The notes under the pieces were generated by a model that saw only the letters and a program-made list of their open reading frames with translations, was not told the origin of the DNA and did not search any database. A DNA stretch of 64,000 nt from Pelagibacteraceae bacterium AG-464-P07 (GTDB lineage: Bacteria > Pseudomonadota > Alphaproteobacteria > Pelagibacterales > Pelagibacteraceae). Position 1 is the stretch's first letter; the number at the start of each line of letters is the position of its first letter. The position numbers were made by a program, and so were the translations under genes. Of the stretch, positions 26,117 to 35,659 are shown in pieces. The stretch covers positions 1 through 64,000 of the forward strand of contig QCSA01000002.1 in NCBI GenBank assembly GCA_003211695.1, given 5' to 3'.

Positions 26117-26775
26117 ATAATAAAAATCAAATATTATTTGATTTTAAATTCAATAATAATTATTTAGATCAAGATTATTATTTATCTTCCAGTAATCAAG
26201 ATGCATATAATTTAATTAATTGTTGGCCGAAATGGATTAAAAAAACAATTAATCTATACGGAGAAAATTTTTCAGGCAAATCTCATTTAGCTTCAATTTT
26301 TGAAAAAAAAACTACTTGTATAAAAGTTTTTTCAGAAAAATTTACCGATGAGACGATTCAAAATTTTAAAACTAAGCAGGTTTTAATTATTGAAGATTTA
26401 GATGAAAATTTTTCAGAAAATTTATTATACACAGTTTTAAATATAGTAGAACAGGAAAATAAATATTTACTGATAACTTCCTTGGAACCACTAAATAAAT
26501 TTAATTTTATACTACCTGATCTTATTTCAAGAATTAGAAATTGTTTAATAATTGGAATCAAAAACCCTGATGATAATTTAATTTTTGCATTGTTGATTAA
26601 GTATCTATCTGATAGACAAATAAATATTGATAAAAAGTTAATTGAATATATTATTAAAAGAATCGATCGATCATATGAAAAAATTTTTTTATTTATTCAT
26701 AAAATAGATAAACTTAGTTTAAAAAAAGGTAAACCAATTAATTTATCAACTATAAAAGAGGCATTAGAAAAATAA
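26113..26775 (+). CDS. hda: DnaA-related regulator Hda/HdaA
   Basis: The 220-residue AAA+ protein resembles DnaA domain III. It has a DnaA-like start (ILFDFKF), Walker A YGENFSGKSHL, Walker B VLIIEDLD and the sensor region LPDLISRIRNC. Hda promotes hydrolysis of DnaA-ATP with the sliding clamp after initiation. The ATG at 26113 overlaps the DUF2066 stop (ATGA) and is preferred over the TTG four codons upstream. The Walker A has the GxxxxGKS pattern. Confidence 0.82.
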   Translation: MNNKNQILFDFKFNNNYLDQDYYLSSSNQDAYNLINCWPKWIKKTINLYGENFSGKSHLASIFEKKTTCIKVFSEKFTDETIQNFKTKQVLIIEDLDENFSENLLYTVLNIVEQENKYLLITSLEPLNKFNFILPDLISRIRNCLIIGIKNPDDNLIFALLIKYLSDRQINIDKKLIEYIIKRIDRSYEKIFLFIHKIDKLSLKKGKPINLSTIKEALEK

Positions 26776-26783
26776 GGTAATAA

Positions 26784-28580
26784 TTGCATAAATATAGAAC
26801 ACATAATTGTTCGGAACTTCGACTGAGTCATAAAAGTACTACTGTAAAATTATCAGGCTGGGTGCACAGAGTAAGAGATCATGGAAACTTGTTATTTATT
26901 GATCTTAGAGACCACTATGGAATTACGCAATGCGTAATTGAGAAAGCAAATAAAAATTTTAAAATTTTAGAAAAAATTAAGCCTGATTCTGTAATTTCTA
27001 TAACAGGAAAAGTTTTAAAAAGAACTCCAGAAACTATCAATAAAGATTTACTCACAGGAGAGATAGAAGTTGAGTTTAAAGAGTTAGAAATTTTATCCGA
27101 AGCTCAAGAATTGCCGATGCCAGTTTTTGGAGAACAAGATTATCCAGAAGATATAAGACTAAAATATAGATTTTTGGACCTCAGAAGACAAACAATGCAT
27201 GAAAATATTATTTTAAGATCGAAAGTAATTTCTTTTATTAGAAAAAAAATGAATGAGTTGGGATTTAACGAATTTCAAACACCTATTTTAACCGCATCTA
27301 GCCCTGAGGGAGCTAGAGATTTTTTAGTCCCAAGCCGACTAAATCCTGGAAAATTTTATGCATTACCACAAGCTCCTCAACAATTTAAACAAATGATTAT
27401 GGTAGCTGGGTTCGATAAATATTTCCAGATTGCTCCATGTTTTAGAGATGAAGATGGAAGAGCAGACAGGAGTCCTGGAGAACACTATCAATTAGATATG
27501 GAAATGTCGTTTGTTGAGAAAGAAGATATTTTTTCAGTTACAGAACCACTATTTTATGAATTGTTCAGTAAATTTGGAGGTGAAAAAAAAGTTTCAGATT
27601 ACCCATTCAAAAAAATTTCATTTAATGATTCAATGTTGCAATATGGAACTGACAAACCAGATTTAAGAAATCCTTTAAAAATTTCGGATGTTACTGACAT
27701 ATTTAATTCTGTTGAAATTAAATTGAATATATTCAAAAAACAGATTAATAAAGGTGCTATTGTAAGAGCAATTCCTGCTCCCAATACTATTAAAAAACCG
27801 AGAAGTTTTTATGATAGTTTAAACGAATGGGCAAAAACAGAAGGTGCTAATGGACTTGCTTATTTATCAATAATAAAAACAAAAGATAAACTTACAGGGT
27901 CAGGACCAATTGCAAAATATTTTTCTGATAACGGAATAAATATAATAACTAAAATATGTAATCTCAAAGATGGTGATGCTGTATTTTTTTCTTGTGAAAA
28001 AAAACAAATAGCTGAAAAAATTTCAGGTTTGGCAAGACAAAAAATAGCTAAAGATTTAGATTTAATACAAGAGAATCAATTTCAATTTTGTTGGATTATT
28101 GATTATCCATTATATCAGTTTAACGAAGAAGAAAAAAAAATTGATTTTAGCCATAATCCATTTTCTATGCCAAAAGTGAGCTACGAGGAGTTTGACAAAA
28201 CAGATCCTCTTAAAATTCTTGCTGAACAGTATGATTTGGTATGTAATGGCATTGAGTTATCCTCAGGTGCTATTAGAAATCATCTTCCAAAAATGTTTTA
28301 TAAAGTATTTTCGAAAGTTGGATATTTAAAAAAGGATGTTGATAAAAAATTTGGAGGAATGATTAAAGCTTTATCTTACGGGGCTCCGCCACATGGTGGA
28401 ATGGCTCCAGGCATAGATAGGATAGTAATGTTATTAGCAAATGTAGAAAATATAAGAGAAATAACTTTGTTCCCACTAAATCAAAATGCCCAAGATCTGC
28501 TAATGAATGCTCCATCCAAGGCAACAGATCAACAACTAAAAGAACTAAATATAAAGATTGTCAAAAAAAACAAAAATTAA
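26784..28580 (+). CDS. aspS: Aspartyl-tRNA synthetase
   Basis: The 598-residue class II synthetase charges tRNA-Asp. Visible are the N-terminal OB fold (VKLSGWVHRVRDHGNLLFIDLRD in two blocks), motif 2 FRDEDGRADR, the bacterial GAD insert, and motif 3 GMAPGIDRIVMLL. A TTG start at 26784 preceded by AAGGTAA fits the conserved N-terminus (HKYRTHNCSELR); no ATG lies nearby in frame. Whether it also charges tRNA-Asn cannot be read directly. Confidence 0.95.
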   Translation: MHKYRTHNCSELRLSHKSTTVKLSGWVHRVRDHGNLLFIDLRDHYGITQCVIEKANKNFKILEKIKPDSVISITGKVLKRTPETINKDLLTGEIEVEFKELEILSEAQELPMPVFGEQDYPEDIRLKYRFLDLRRQTMHENIILRSKVISFIRKKMNELGFNEFQTPILTASSPEGARDFLVPSRLNPGKFYALPQAPQQFKQMIMVAGFDKYFQIAPCFRDEDGRADRSPGEHYQLDMEMSFVEKEDIFSVTEPLFYELFSKFGGEKKVSDYPFKKISFNDSMLQYGTDKPDLRNPLKISDVTDIFNSVEIKLNIFKKQINKGAIVRAIPAPNTIKKPRSFYDSLNEWAKTEGANGLAYLSIIKTKDKLTGSGPIAKYFSDNGINIITKICNLKDGDAVFFSCEKKQIAEKISGLARQKIAKDLDLIQENQFQFCWIIDYPLYQFNEEEKKIDFSHNPFSMPKVSYEEFDKTDPLKILAEQYDLVCNGIELSSGAIRNHLPKMFYKVFSKVGYLKKDVDKKFGGMIKALSYGAPPHGGMAPGIDRIVMLLANVENIREITLFPLNQNAQDLLMNAPSKATDQQLKELNIKIVKKNKN

Positions 28581-28585
28581 TTTTG

Positions 28586-29422
28586 TTATTTTTTACTTTT
28601 TAAATTAATTCTTACATCAGTGAGATCAATTAGTTTTTTTTTATAATTGCTTCTTACAAAACCTTTACTAGTAATATCTCTAACTAATTTTAAAAATTGC
28701 GCATCTTCTTCTTTATTAATTTCTCTATTACTTTCTTGAGGCATCAATGATGGTGTATGTGCCAAGTCTTCTCTACCTAAGTACGATATCGCAAGCTCTC
28801 TAAATATATAATCTAAAATAGAGGATGCACTTAGAATCCTATCGTTACCATCAATTTTACCTGAAGGCTCAAATTTTGTTCCTAAGTAGGCATTGACAAA
28901 CTCGTCAAGTGGAACTCCATATTGTAAACCCAATGAAATTGCTATAGCAAAGTTATTCATTAAGGCTTTAACTAATTCACCTTCTTTACTTGTATCAATA
29001 AATATTTCACCTAACTTACCATCGTTGTATTCTCCAGTATGTAAATATACCTTGTGATTACCAATAGTAACTTTTTGAATATACCCTTTTCTTCTGTCTG
29101 GCATTTTGAGTCTAGGATATGACTTTTCATTAATCTGTAAATTTATTTTCTCATTCTTTTTTTCTAATAATTCTTCACTTGAGTTTTTTTGAACTGTATT
29201 AGAAATTTCTAAAGATTTATTATTAGATAAAGTGCTTATACTTGTTTTATTTTTGTTCCCTAATTTTTTTGTTTTCCTAGTGTCTAATATAACATCGATA
29301 ATTTCAAACTTGCCATCTTCTCGTTGATCTAGTTTCGAAAGTTGTTCTGCATTTAGCTCATCCAGATAATGTTTGACTTTAAAACTACACGTGTAATAGG
29401 TTTCGACTAAATATTTTGCCAT
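28586..29422 (-). CDS. Stand-alone TSCPD-domain protein, like the C-terminus of B12-dependent ribonucleotide reductase
   Basis: The 278-residue protein has a short N-terminal unit with [11 protein letters not shown], a variable linker, and a TSCPD-like region from about residue 107: [13 protein letters not shown], then [19 protein letters not shown] and [22 protein letters not shown]. This is the domain normally at the end of class II reductase NrdJ. No catalytic alpha chain is adjacent. It may act as a split NrdJ subunit or as an independent regulator; which one is not decidable here. It is divergent from the NDUFA12 gene. Confidence 0.78.
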   Translation of the reverse strand: MAKYLVETYYTCSFKVKHYLDELNAEQLSKLDQREDGKFEIIDVILDTRKTKKLGNKNKTSISTLSNNKSLEISNTVQKNSSEELLEKKNEKINLQINEKSYPRLKMPDRRKGYIQKVTIGNHKVYLHTGEYNDGKLGEIFIDTSKEGELVKALMNNFAIAISLGLQYGVPLDEFVNAYLGTKFEPSGKIDGNDRILSASSILDYIFRELAISYLGREDLAHTPSLMPQESNREINKEEDAQFLKLVRDITSKGFVRSNYKKKLIDLTDVRINLKSKK

Positions 29423-29509
29423 ATCTCTATGCCTCGAGTTAAGTTTTTTTTAAGAAAAGGACTTATTTATGGTATATATTAATTCACAATTAAGTCTAAT
29501 TTTTTTTAT

Positions 29510-29525
29510 ACAATTAACAATTGTG
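29510..29525. promoter_or_regulatory. Inverted repeat ACAAT-N5-ATTGT in the divergent gap
   Basis: ACAAT at 29510 and ATTGT at 29520 form a dyad with a 5-base centre, in the 156-base gap between the TSCPD gene and the complex I accessory gene. The same half-sites and spacing occur at 50888-50902. It may be a regulator site or chance in AT-rich DNA. Confidence 0.3.
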
Positions 29526-29578
29526 TTAAAAATTATTTTTTTATAGACAGTATAACAATCTATAGTGCTAATTTTTTT

Positions 29579-29938
29579 ATGAACTTTATAAAACAAATAT
29601 TTACATGGTGGAATCGACAAACAATAGGAACAATGATTCTCACTTTTTTTTCAGGCAAACTAAAAGGAACCGATGAATTTGGTAACAAGTATTACGAAAG
29701 TAAAACTGGTAGGAGATGGACGATATATAAAGATGCTGTTGAAGCATCCAATATTCCACCAAATTGGTATTCTTGGATTCATTTTACAAGTAATAAGCTG
29801 CCAGATTATAATCAAAAAAAATATTTTTGGGAAAAGAGACATGTGCCCAATTTAACAGGAACAAATAAAGCTTACAGGCCAAAAAAGATAATTGAAAGCA
29901 AAACTGTCAAAAAAAAATATGAAACTTGGAAAGTATAG
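29579..29938 (+). CDS. Complex I accessory subunit, NDUFA12 (17.2 kDa) family
   Basis: The 119-residue protein matches the NDUFA12/B17.2 family found in Alphaproteobacteria and mitochondria. The signatures are GTDEFGNKYYESKTGRRW and EASNIPPNWYSWIHF. The subunit binds the peripheral arm of NADH:ubiquinone oxidoreductase. Next to it is DUF2155, the usual alphaproteobacterial neighbour, whose start overlaps this end by 20 bases. Confidence 0.9.
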   Translation: MNFIKQIFTWWNRQTIGTMILTFFSGKLKGTDEFGNKYYESKTGRRWTIYKDAVEASNIPPNWYSWIHFTSNKLPDYNQKKYFWEKRHVPNLTGTNKAYRPKKIIESKTVKKKYETWKV

Positions 29939-30431
29939 TATTTATTTATTGATTTATTTTTTTTTAAACTTAAACCAATCTTTTAGTGAAACCGTAACTT
30001 ATATAGAAATTGATAGCTTAGATAAGTTACCATCTACATACGAAGAAGAAGAATTCATAGATGAGGGTGAAACTAGTCAACAAACATTACAAAAAGTAAA
30101 ATATGATGAGCCCAAAACATCAGATAGCGAAATTGTTACTGTTGAAATAAAAGCTTTAGACAAAATTACAGCAAAAACTTCTACATTAAGCATAAAATTA
30201 GGTGAAGAAAAATACTTTGGTAATTTAAAAATTAAACCTTTAAAATGTAAAGCTTCAGATATTGATCAACCTCCTGATACAGTGGCCTATTTGCAAGTAA
30301 TTGACACATCCGACAAAAAAAATGATCAAGTTTTTGTATTTAACGGGTGGACTTTTGCGTCTAGCCCAACACTGAGATCTTTAGATCATGCAATATATGA
30401 TTTATGGTTGTTGGGTTGTAGCAATACCTAG
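29919..30431 (+). CDS. DUF2155 domain-containing exported protein
   Basis: The ATG at 29919 gives a 170-residue protein with a signal peptide (YSIYLLIYFFLNLNQSFS) and the DUF2155 core: a C-terminal block FNGWTFASSPTLRSLDHAIY ending in a conserved LLGC. The family is exported and of unknown function, often with the NDUFA12 gene. The upstream extension to 29892 is lysine-rich and unlikely to be used. Its end overlaps convergent accC by 4 bases. Confidence 0.85.
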   Translation: MKLGKYSIYLLIYFFLNLNQSFSETVTYIEIDSLDKLPSTYEEEEFIDEGETSQQTLQKVKYDEPKTSDSEIVTVEIKALDKITAKTSTLSIKLGEEKYFGNLKIKPLKCKASDIDQPPDTVAYLQVIDTSDKKNDQVFVFNGWTFASSPTLRSLDHAIYDLWLLGCSNT

Positions 30432-31765
30432 GAAAATTTTTCTTGATTTAGCCAGTTAACATTAAAATTTGAGCTAACAAATTTTTGATGATTTAAAATT
30501 TTTTTATGAAGATCAATTGTTGTAGTAATGCCTTCTATGACAAATTCATCTAAAGATCTAAGTGTTCTTTGAATTGCCTCAGTTCTATTTCTACCATGGC
30601 AAATTAGCTTACAAATTAAACTATCATAATGAGGTGAAATTTTACATCCTTGAAATATAGCTCCATCGATTCTAGTTCTAAACCCAGAAGGCTGATGACA
30701 AACACTAATTGTTCCAGGACTTGGTTGGAAGTTTTTATTGGGATCCTCAGCATTAATTCTACATTCTATAGCATGACCTCTTGGAATTATATCTGTCTGA
30801 TTTAAAGAAGTGTATCCTTTTGCTGCTATACTAATTTGCTCTTTTACAATATCAATACCAGTTACAACTTCTGAAACAGGATGTTCCACTTGAATTCTGG
30901 TATTCATTTCTAAAAAATAAAATTTTCCATTCTCATATATAAATTCAATTGTTCCAGCTCCTTCGTATCCAATGTTTTCAACCATTTTTACTGTTTTGGA
31001 TAAAAGATCTTTTCTTACCTCTGCAGTTAAAATAGGACTAGGAGATTCTTCAATTAATTTTTGATATCTTCTTTGAACGGAACAGTCTCTTTCTCCAAGA
31101 TGAATTGTTTTATTTTTATCAGAAAGAATTTGAACTTCTATATGCCTTGGATTATTAAAGTATTTTTCAATATAAACTTCATCATTATTAAAATATTTTT
31201 TTGCTTCATTTTTTGCTTCATTCATAGCATTTTCTAGTTCCGATTCTTTTGTTACTATTTTCATTCCTTTTCCACCACCACCACCTGATGCTTTAACTAA
31301 AATTGGAAAGCTAATTGATGAGCAAATTTTTTTAGCTTGATCTAAATTAGTTATTCCTCTTTCAGAACCTGGAATTATCGGTAAACCGTTTTTAGATGCT
31401 ATTCGTTTAGCCTCAATTTTATTTCCCATACTTTTAATTAATTGTGGACTTGGTCCTATAAATTTTATTCCATGTTTAATTACCATTTCTGCAAAATTAT
31501 AGTTTTCCGATAAAAAACCATATCCCGGGTGTACAGCTTCAGCATTAGTTAAATCTACAGCAGATAATAAAGCTGCAGTATTTAAATAACTATTTTGAGG
31601 TTGATGAGATCCTATACATACACTTTCATCTGCAAGTCTTACATGCATTGAGTCATGATCTACATCAGAATGAACCGCTACAGTTGAAACACCCAATTCT
31701 TTACAAGCTCTAATTATTCTAACTGCAATTTCTCCTCTATTTGCGACAAGAATTTTTTTAAACAT
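30428..31765 (-). CDS. accC: Acetyl-CoA carboxylase, biotin carboxylase subunit
   Basis: The 445-residue ATP-grasp enzyme carboxylates biotin on AccB as the first step of fatty-acid synthesis. Visible are KILVANRGEIAVRIIRA, the glycine loop ASGGGGGKGMK, the LGERDCSVQRR block, and MNTRIQVEHPVSE. Length is standard. It overlaps the upstream accB by 1 base. Confidence 0.96.
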   Translation of the reverse strand: MFKKILVANRGEIAVRIIRACKELGVSTVAVHSDVDHDSMHVRLADESVCIGSHQPQNSYLNTAALLSAVDLTNAEAVHPGYGFLSENYNFAEMVIKHGIKFIGPSPQLIKSMGNKIEAKRIASKNGLPIIPGSERGITNLDQAKKICSSISFPILVKASGGGGGKGMKIVTKESELENAMNEAKNEAKKYFNNDEVYIEKYFNNPRHIEVQILSDKNKTIHLGERDCSVQRRYQKLIEESPSPILTAEVRKDLLSKTVKMVENIGYEGAGTIEFIYENGKFYFLEMNTRIQVEHPVSEVVTGIDIVKEQISIAAKGYTSLNQTDIIPRGHAIECRINAEDPNKNFQPSPGTISVCHQPSGFRTRIDGAIFQGCKISPHYDSLICKLICHGRNRTEAIQRTLRSLDEFVIEGITTTIDLHKKILNHQKFVSSNFNVNWLNQEKFS

Positions 31766-32121
31766 TAATCTAACAATACCAAAACTTGTCCAAATTCAAC
31801 TGACTGGCCATCTTCTATGCATATTTTTTTAATAGTTCCATTTATGGGAGAAGGAACATGATTCATTGTTTTCATAGCCTCAATTATCATAACAGTATCG
31901 CCTTTTTTAATTTTTTTTCCAACTGAAGCAAAAGGCTTAGCTCCTGGTTCATGAGACAAATAGGCTGTTCCAACTATAGGACTTTTTATAACTGCTTTAG
32001 AGTCAACAATTTTTTCTTCAATTGGGTCATCACTACTAATAATCTTTTTATCCTTTAATGATTTTTTTAGATCTTCTAAAACTTCTATTAATTTTTTTAT
32101 TATTTTTTTATCTATTTCCAT
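31765..32121 (-). CDS. accB: Biotin carboxyl carrier protein of acetyl-CoA carboxylase
   Basis: The 118-residue protein has a C-terminal biotinyl domain with the modified lysine K84 in IEAMKTMNHV and a charged N-terminal helix and linker. It is shorter than the 156-residue E. coli protein because the linker is reduced. It overlaps aroQ by 14 bases and accC by 1 base, forming aroQ-accB-accC. Confidence 0.95.
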   Translation of the reverse strand: MEIDKKIIKKLIEVLEDLKKSLKDKKIISSDDPIEEKIVDSKAVIKSPIVGTAYLSHEPGAKPFASVGKKIKKGDTVMIIEAMKTMNHVPSPINGTIKKICIEDGQSVEFGQVLVLLD

Positions 32122-32557
32122 TTTTTAATAATTCATTCATTGCATTTATGGCTAAAATATATCCTTTTGTTCCTAATCCACAAATTATTCCGGTTACAAC
32201 ATCACTTATCATAGATTTATGTCTAAATTCTTCTCTTTTATATATATTTGATATGTGTAGTTCGATGCTAGGTTTTTTGAAAATAACTAGTGCATCACGA
32301 ATAGCAACTGAAGTATGAGTATATCCAGCAGCATTGATTATCAAACCATCAAATTTTTTATTTGATTCTTGTATTAAGGAAACAATTTCACCTTCAATAT
32401 TTGTCTGCTTAAATATCAGTTCAATGCCTTTATTTTTTGCATAAGCATGACAATCTTTTTTTAAATCTTCAAAAGTTGTCTTTCCATAATGATTTTCTTC
32501 TCTTTCTCCCAAAAGATTGAGATTTGGTCCATTTATAATTAATATTTTTGTTGCCAT
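32108..32557 (-). CDS. aroQ: Type II 3-dehydroquinate dehydratase
   Basis: The 149-residue enzyme dehydrates 3-dehydroquinate in the shikimate pathway. It has INGPNLNLLGERE with the catalytic tyrosine Y24 in HYG, the INAAGYTHTSVAIRDAL block, and ELHISNIYKREEFRH with the catalytic histidine. The gene lies ahead of accB-accC, as in many Alphaproteobacteria, and is divergent from thiS with only 33 bases between them. Confidence 0.95.
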   Translation of the reverse strand: MATKILIINGPNLNLLGEREENHYGKTTFEDLKKDCHAYAKNKGIELIFKQTNIEGEIVSLIQESNKKFDGLIINAAGYTHTSVAIRDALVIFKKPSIELHISNIYKREEFRHKSMISDVVTGIICGLGTKGYILAINAMNELLKNGNR

Positions 32558-32590
32558 GGATTATAATATTTAAATAAATAAGTCTTTTTT

Positions 32591-32809
32591 ATGAATAACT
32601 TAAAAAAAATCAAAATTCAATTGAATGGTATGAAGCATCAAATAAAGATGGGGTATAATCTTAAAGATTTATTAAAAATATTAAAAAAAGATAACAACAA
32701 AGTAGCTATAGAATTAAATGGTGAAATAGCAGATAAAAAAAAATACAGTAAAATATTTTTAAAAAAAAACGATAAAATTGAAATTGTCCAATTTATTGGA
32801 GGTGGATAG
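32591..32809 (+). CDS. thiS: Sulfur carrier protein ThiS
   Basis: The 72-residue ubiquitin-like protein ends in the required diglycine (FIGGG). Its C-terminus is thiocarboxylated and donates sulfur to the thiazole of thiamine. thiG follows 9 bases later. No THI-box is visible in the 33-base upstream gap. Confidence 0.88.
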   Translation: MNNLKKIKIQLNGMKHQIKMGYNLKDLLKILKKDNNKVAIELNGEIADKKKYSKIFLKKNDKIEIVQFIGGG

Positions 32810-32818
32810 AATATTATA

Positions 32819-33589
32819 ATGAAAGATAGTTTTGTAATTGCTAAAAAAAAATTTATATCAAGATTAATTGTAGGAACAGGAAAATATAAAAGCTTTCAGC
32901 AAACTGCAGATGCAATTAAAGCTTCTGGTACGGACATGGTAACTGTAGCTGTTCGCAGAGTAAACATTACTAATAAAAAAGAACCAACTTTAATGGATTA
33001 TATTGATCCTAAAAAAATTACCTACCTTCCAAATACTGCTGGTTGTTTTAACTCTCATGATGCGCTTAGGACATTAAGATTGGCAAGGGAAATAGGAGGA
33101 TGGAAATTAGTTAAGCTTGAAGTATTGGGAGATAAAATAACATTGTATCCAAATATGATAGAAACAATTAAAACAACTGAAGTATTGGTTAAAGAAGGAT
33201 TTAAGGTAATGGTTTATTGTACAGACGATCCAATTATGACAAAAAAATTGGAAGATGTAGGTGCATCTGCTATTATGCCATTGGCAGCACCCATTGGTTC
33301 AGGTTTAGGAATTCAAAATAATATCAATATAAAAATAATTAAAAAGCAATCCAAAGTTCCAGTTATAGTAGATGCTGGCGTAGGTGAAGCTTCTGATGCA
33401 ACTATTGCTATGGAATTAGGATGTGATGGAGTTTTAATTAATACGGCAATCGCAGAAGCCAATAATCCATTATTGATGGCAGAGGCGATGAAATTTGCAG
33501 TTATTGCAGGAAGAAAATCTTATTTGGCTGGTAGAATGAAAAAAAGAGAATTTGCAAGTGCATCCTCACCAAAAAAGAATTTAATTTAA
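32819..33589 (+). CDS. thiG: Thiazole synthase
   Basis: The 256-residue TIM-barrel enzyme builds the thiamine thiazole from ThiS-thiocarboxylate, dehydroglycine and deoxyxylulose phosphate. K99 in [10 protein letters not shown] is the Schiff-base lysine. Family motifs include [29 protein letters not shown] and [11 protein letters not shown]. Other thiamine genes are not in the window. Its end overlaps convergent RNase E/G by 9 bases. Confidence 0.95.
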   Translation: MKDSFVIAKKKFISRLIVGTGKYKSFQQTADAIKASGTDMVTVAVRRVNITNKKEPTLMDYIDPKKITYLPNTAGCFNSHDALRTLRLAREIGGWKLVKLEVLGDKITLYPNMIETIKTTEVLVKEGFKVMVYCTDDPIMTKKLEDVGASAIMPLAAPIGSGLGIQNNINIKIIKKQSKVPVIVDAGVGEASDATIAMELGCDGVLINTAIAEANNPLLMAEAMKFAVIAGRKSYLAGRMKKREFASASSPKKNLI

Positions 33590-35497
33590 ATTTCGATTCC
33601 CCTCTTCTGGTTTCATATTGAGGTTTCTTTTACTTTGTTTTGTATTATTAAAATTTTTGTATGACTTTATTTTTTTCCTTATTAATTTTTTCTTTAAATA
33701 TCTTCTATTATTATCGGAAAAAATTTTCTTACGATTTGAATTTTCAACAAATTTTAATTTATATTCTAGTTTTTTAATAACTTTATTATTTTTATTTAAT
33801 AGTTCAATTTTGTATTCAGGAATTATAAGTGAATTATCATAAATAAAATTAAGTTGTAGCTTGTGTTTCTTTTTACAATATGAAAGTTCATCATCAAAAT
33901 GTTCTTTGATGTTTTCACTTACTTTTTCAGAAACATTGATGTTAACTTTTTTGATTTTATTAGAAATGGCTTGTTCTATTGCTAATTTAAGTATTTTGAA
34001 AGAAAAAGAGTCTAATGTAAGCACAATATTCCACTGTACTGAACTTTCTCTTAATCTTTGTCTGGACATTTCTAATAGACCAAAATTGCTTATTCTTTCA
34101 AGTTGAATCCTTGCACGATCTTTTTTAAAATTATCTCTCAATCTTTTTTCAACTGCTCTTCTATTATTAAAATTGAACATATCGATAAAATCTATAATTA
34201 TTAATCCAGCTAAATCTCTAACTTTAATTTGTCTTGCTATTTCATCTGCAGCCTCTAAGTTTGTTGCCAAAGCTGTTCTTTCCACATCAATTTCTTTTGT
34301 AGATCTTCCAGAATTAATATCGATAGAAACTAACGCCTCTGTTGGATTAATTACTATATATCCTCCAGATTTCAGTTTTATTATTGGTTCAAAAATTTGA
34401 TTTAACTTTTTTTCAATTCCCTCTTTATAAAATAAAGGGACTTTTCCTCTATATTTTTTAACATATTTGACACTCTTTGGCATGATTAGTTTCATAAAGC
34501 TTTTTGTTTTTTGATAACCTTCATTTCCTTCTACAATTATATATTTCATTTTTTCATTATAGATATCTCTAATTGTCCTTTTAATAATATCGCCATCATC
34601 ATATACTAAACTTGGAGCTAAAGAATTCATTGCTCTTTTTTTTATTTCTTCCCAAATTTTAATTAAACTTTCCAGATCGTAATTTATTTCATTTTTTGTT
34701 TTGTTAGCCCCAGCAGTTCTGATAATTAGACCCATTTCTTTTGGAATTTTTAATTCATTAAGAATGTCTCTAATTTTCTTTCTGTTATTTGGATTAAAAA
34801 TTTTTCTAGAGATCCCGCCACCCTTAGGTGTGTTGGGCATTAATATAGTGTACTTTCCAGCTAAAGAAATAAATGTACTTAAAGCAGCACCTTTTTTTCC
34901 TCTTTCATCTTTTAAAACTTGTACCAGTATAATTTGATTTGGTTTTATAACCTCTTGAATTTTATATCTTATTGAACCAAAACTTTTTCTTGGTTTATTA
35001 AATTTCTTTTTTATATTTACGATTTCAGTGTTATTTCTATTAATTTTCCCTTTAATTGGATTTAATTCATTATTAGCTGGGTTTAAATCTTCTGTGTTAG
35101 TTACATCTCCATTATTTAATTCATTTTCACTACTACTAAAATCTTCATCATGAATTGTGGAAGAATTGCTTTCTTCGAGTTTTTTACTTTCCTCTTTTAA
35201 CTTTTCTCTTAACTCTTCTTCCTTTTGTTTTAGGACCTGGATATCGCCTTGAGGAATCTGATAATAATCTGGCTGAATGTCATTAAACGCTAAAAAACCA
35301 TGACGTTCTCTACCAAAATTAACAAATGCTGCTTGTAATGAGGGTTCTACTCTACTAACTTTTCCTAAATAGATATTGCTTTTAACGAGTATATTTTTTT
35401 TGCTTTCATACTCATAATCTTCAATATTTTCTTCTGACTTAAGAACAACTCTAGTTTCATTTGGATGCGAAGCATCAATGTATAAATTTCTTTCCAT
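33581..35497 (-). CDS. rne: Ribonuclease E/G family endoribonuclease, no zinc-link
   Basis: The 638-residue enzyme has an N-terminal S1-type domain ([13 protein letters not shown], residues ~50-62) split by an asparagine/glutamate-rich insert (~85-165). The RNase domain carries the metal-binding aspartate in SIDINSG (D393) and the IIDFIDM motif (D436, D439). After MSRQRLRES, where RNase E/G normally has a CPxC zinc-link, no cysteines occur; the only cysteine is in SYCKKKH near residue 543. The C-terminal tail is basic. It processes and decays RNA, probably at the membrane or in a degradosome, although no partner motifs are recognisable. Confidence 0.88.
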   Translation of the reverse strand: MERNLYIDASHPNETRVVLKSEENIEDYEYESKKNILVKSNIYLGKVSRVEPSLQAAFVNFGRERHGFLAFNDIQPDYYQIPQGDIQVLKQKEEELREKLKEESKKLEESNSSTIHDEDFSSSENELNNGDVTNTEDLNPANNELNPIKGKINRNNTEIVNIKKKFNKPRKSFGSIRYKIQEVIKPNQIILVQVLKDERGKKGAALSTFISLAGKYTILMPNTPKGGGISRKIFNPNNRKKIRDILNELKIPKEMGLIIRTAGANKTKNEINYDLESLIKIWEEIKKRAMNSLAPSLVYDDGDIIKRTIRDIYNEKMKYIIVEGNEGYQKTKSFMKLIMPKSVKYVKKYRGKVPLFYKEGIEKKLNQIFEPIIKLKSGGYIVINPTEALVSIDINSGRSTKEIDVERTALATNLEAADEIARQIKVRDLAGLIIIDFIDMFNFNNRRAVEKRLRDNFKKDRARIQLERISNFGLLEMSRQRLRESSVQWNIVLTLDSFSFKILKLAIEQAISNKIKKVNINVSEKVSENIKEHFDDELSYCKKKHKLQLNFIYDNSLIIPEYKIELLNKNNKVIKKLEYKLKFVENSNRKKIFSDNNRRYLKKKLIRKKIKSYKNFNNTKQSKRNLNMKPEEGNRNLN

Positions 35498-35659
35498 AAT
35501 TTTTTAAATGTAAGTTTGATCATTTTCTTATTTTTTGAATCTTGTCTATTGGTGTATTTCTATAATATTTGTTGGATAAATTCTATAATTTAGTATTAAA
35601 ACCTCTAAATTAATGCTTTTTTGCCTAAAGAATGTCAAATTTATTTAATTAATTTTAGA

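Noticed and set aside
32558-32590. TPP riboswitch ahead of thiS
   Set aside because: The gap between aroQ and thiS is only 33 bases, too short for a THI-box aptamer.
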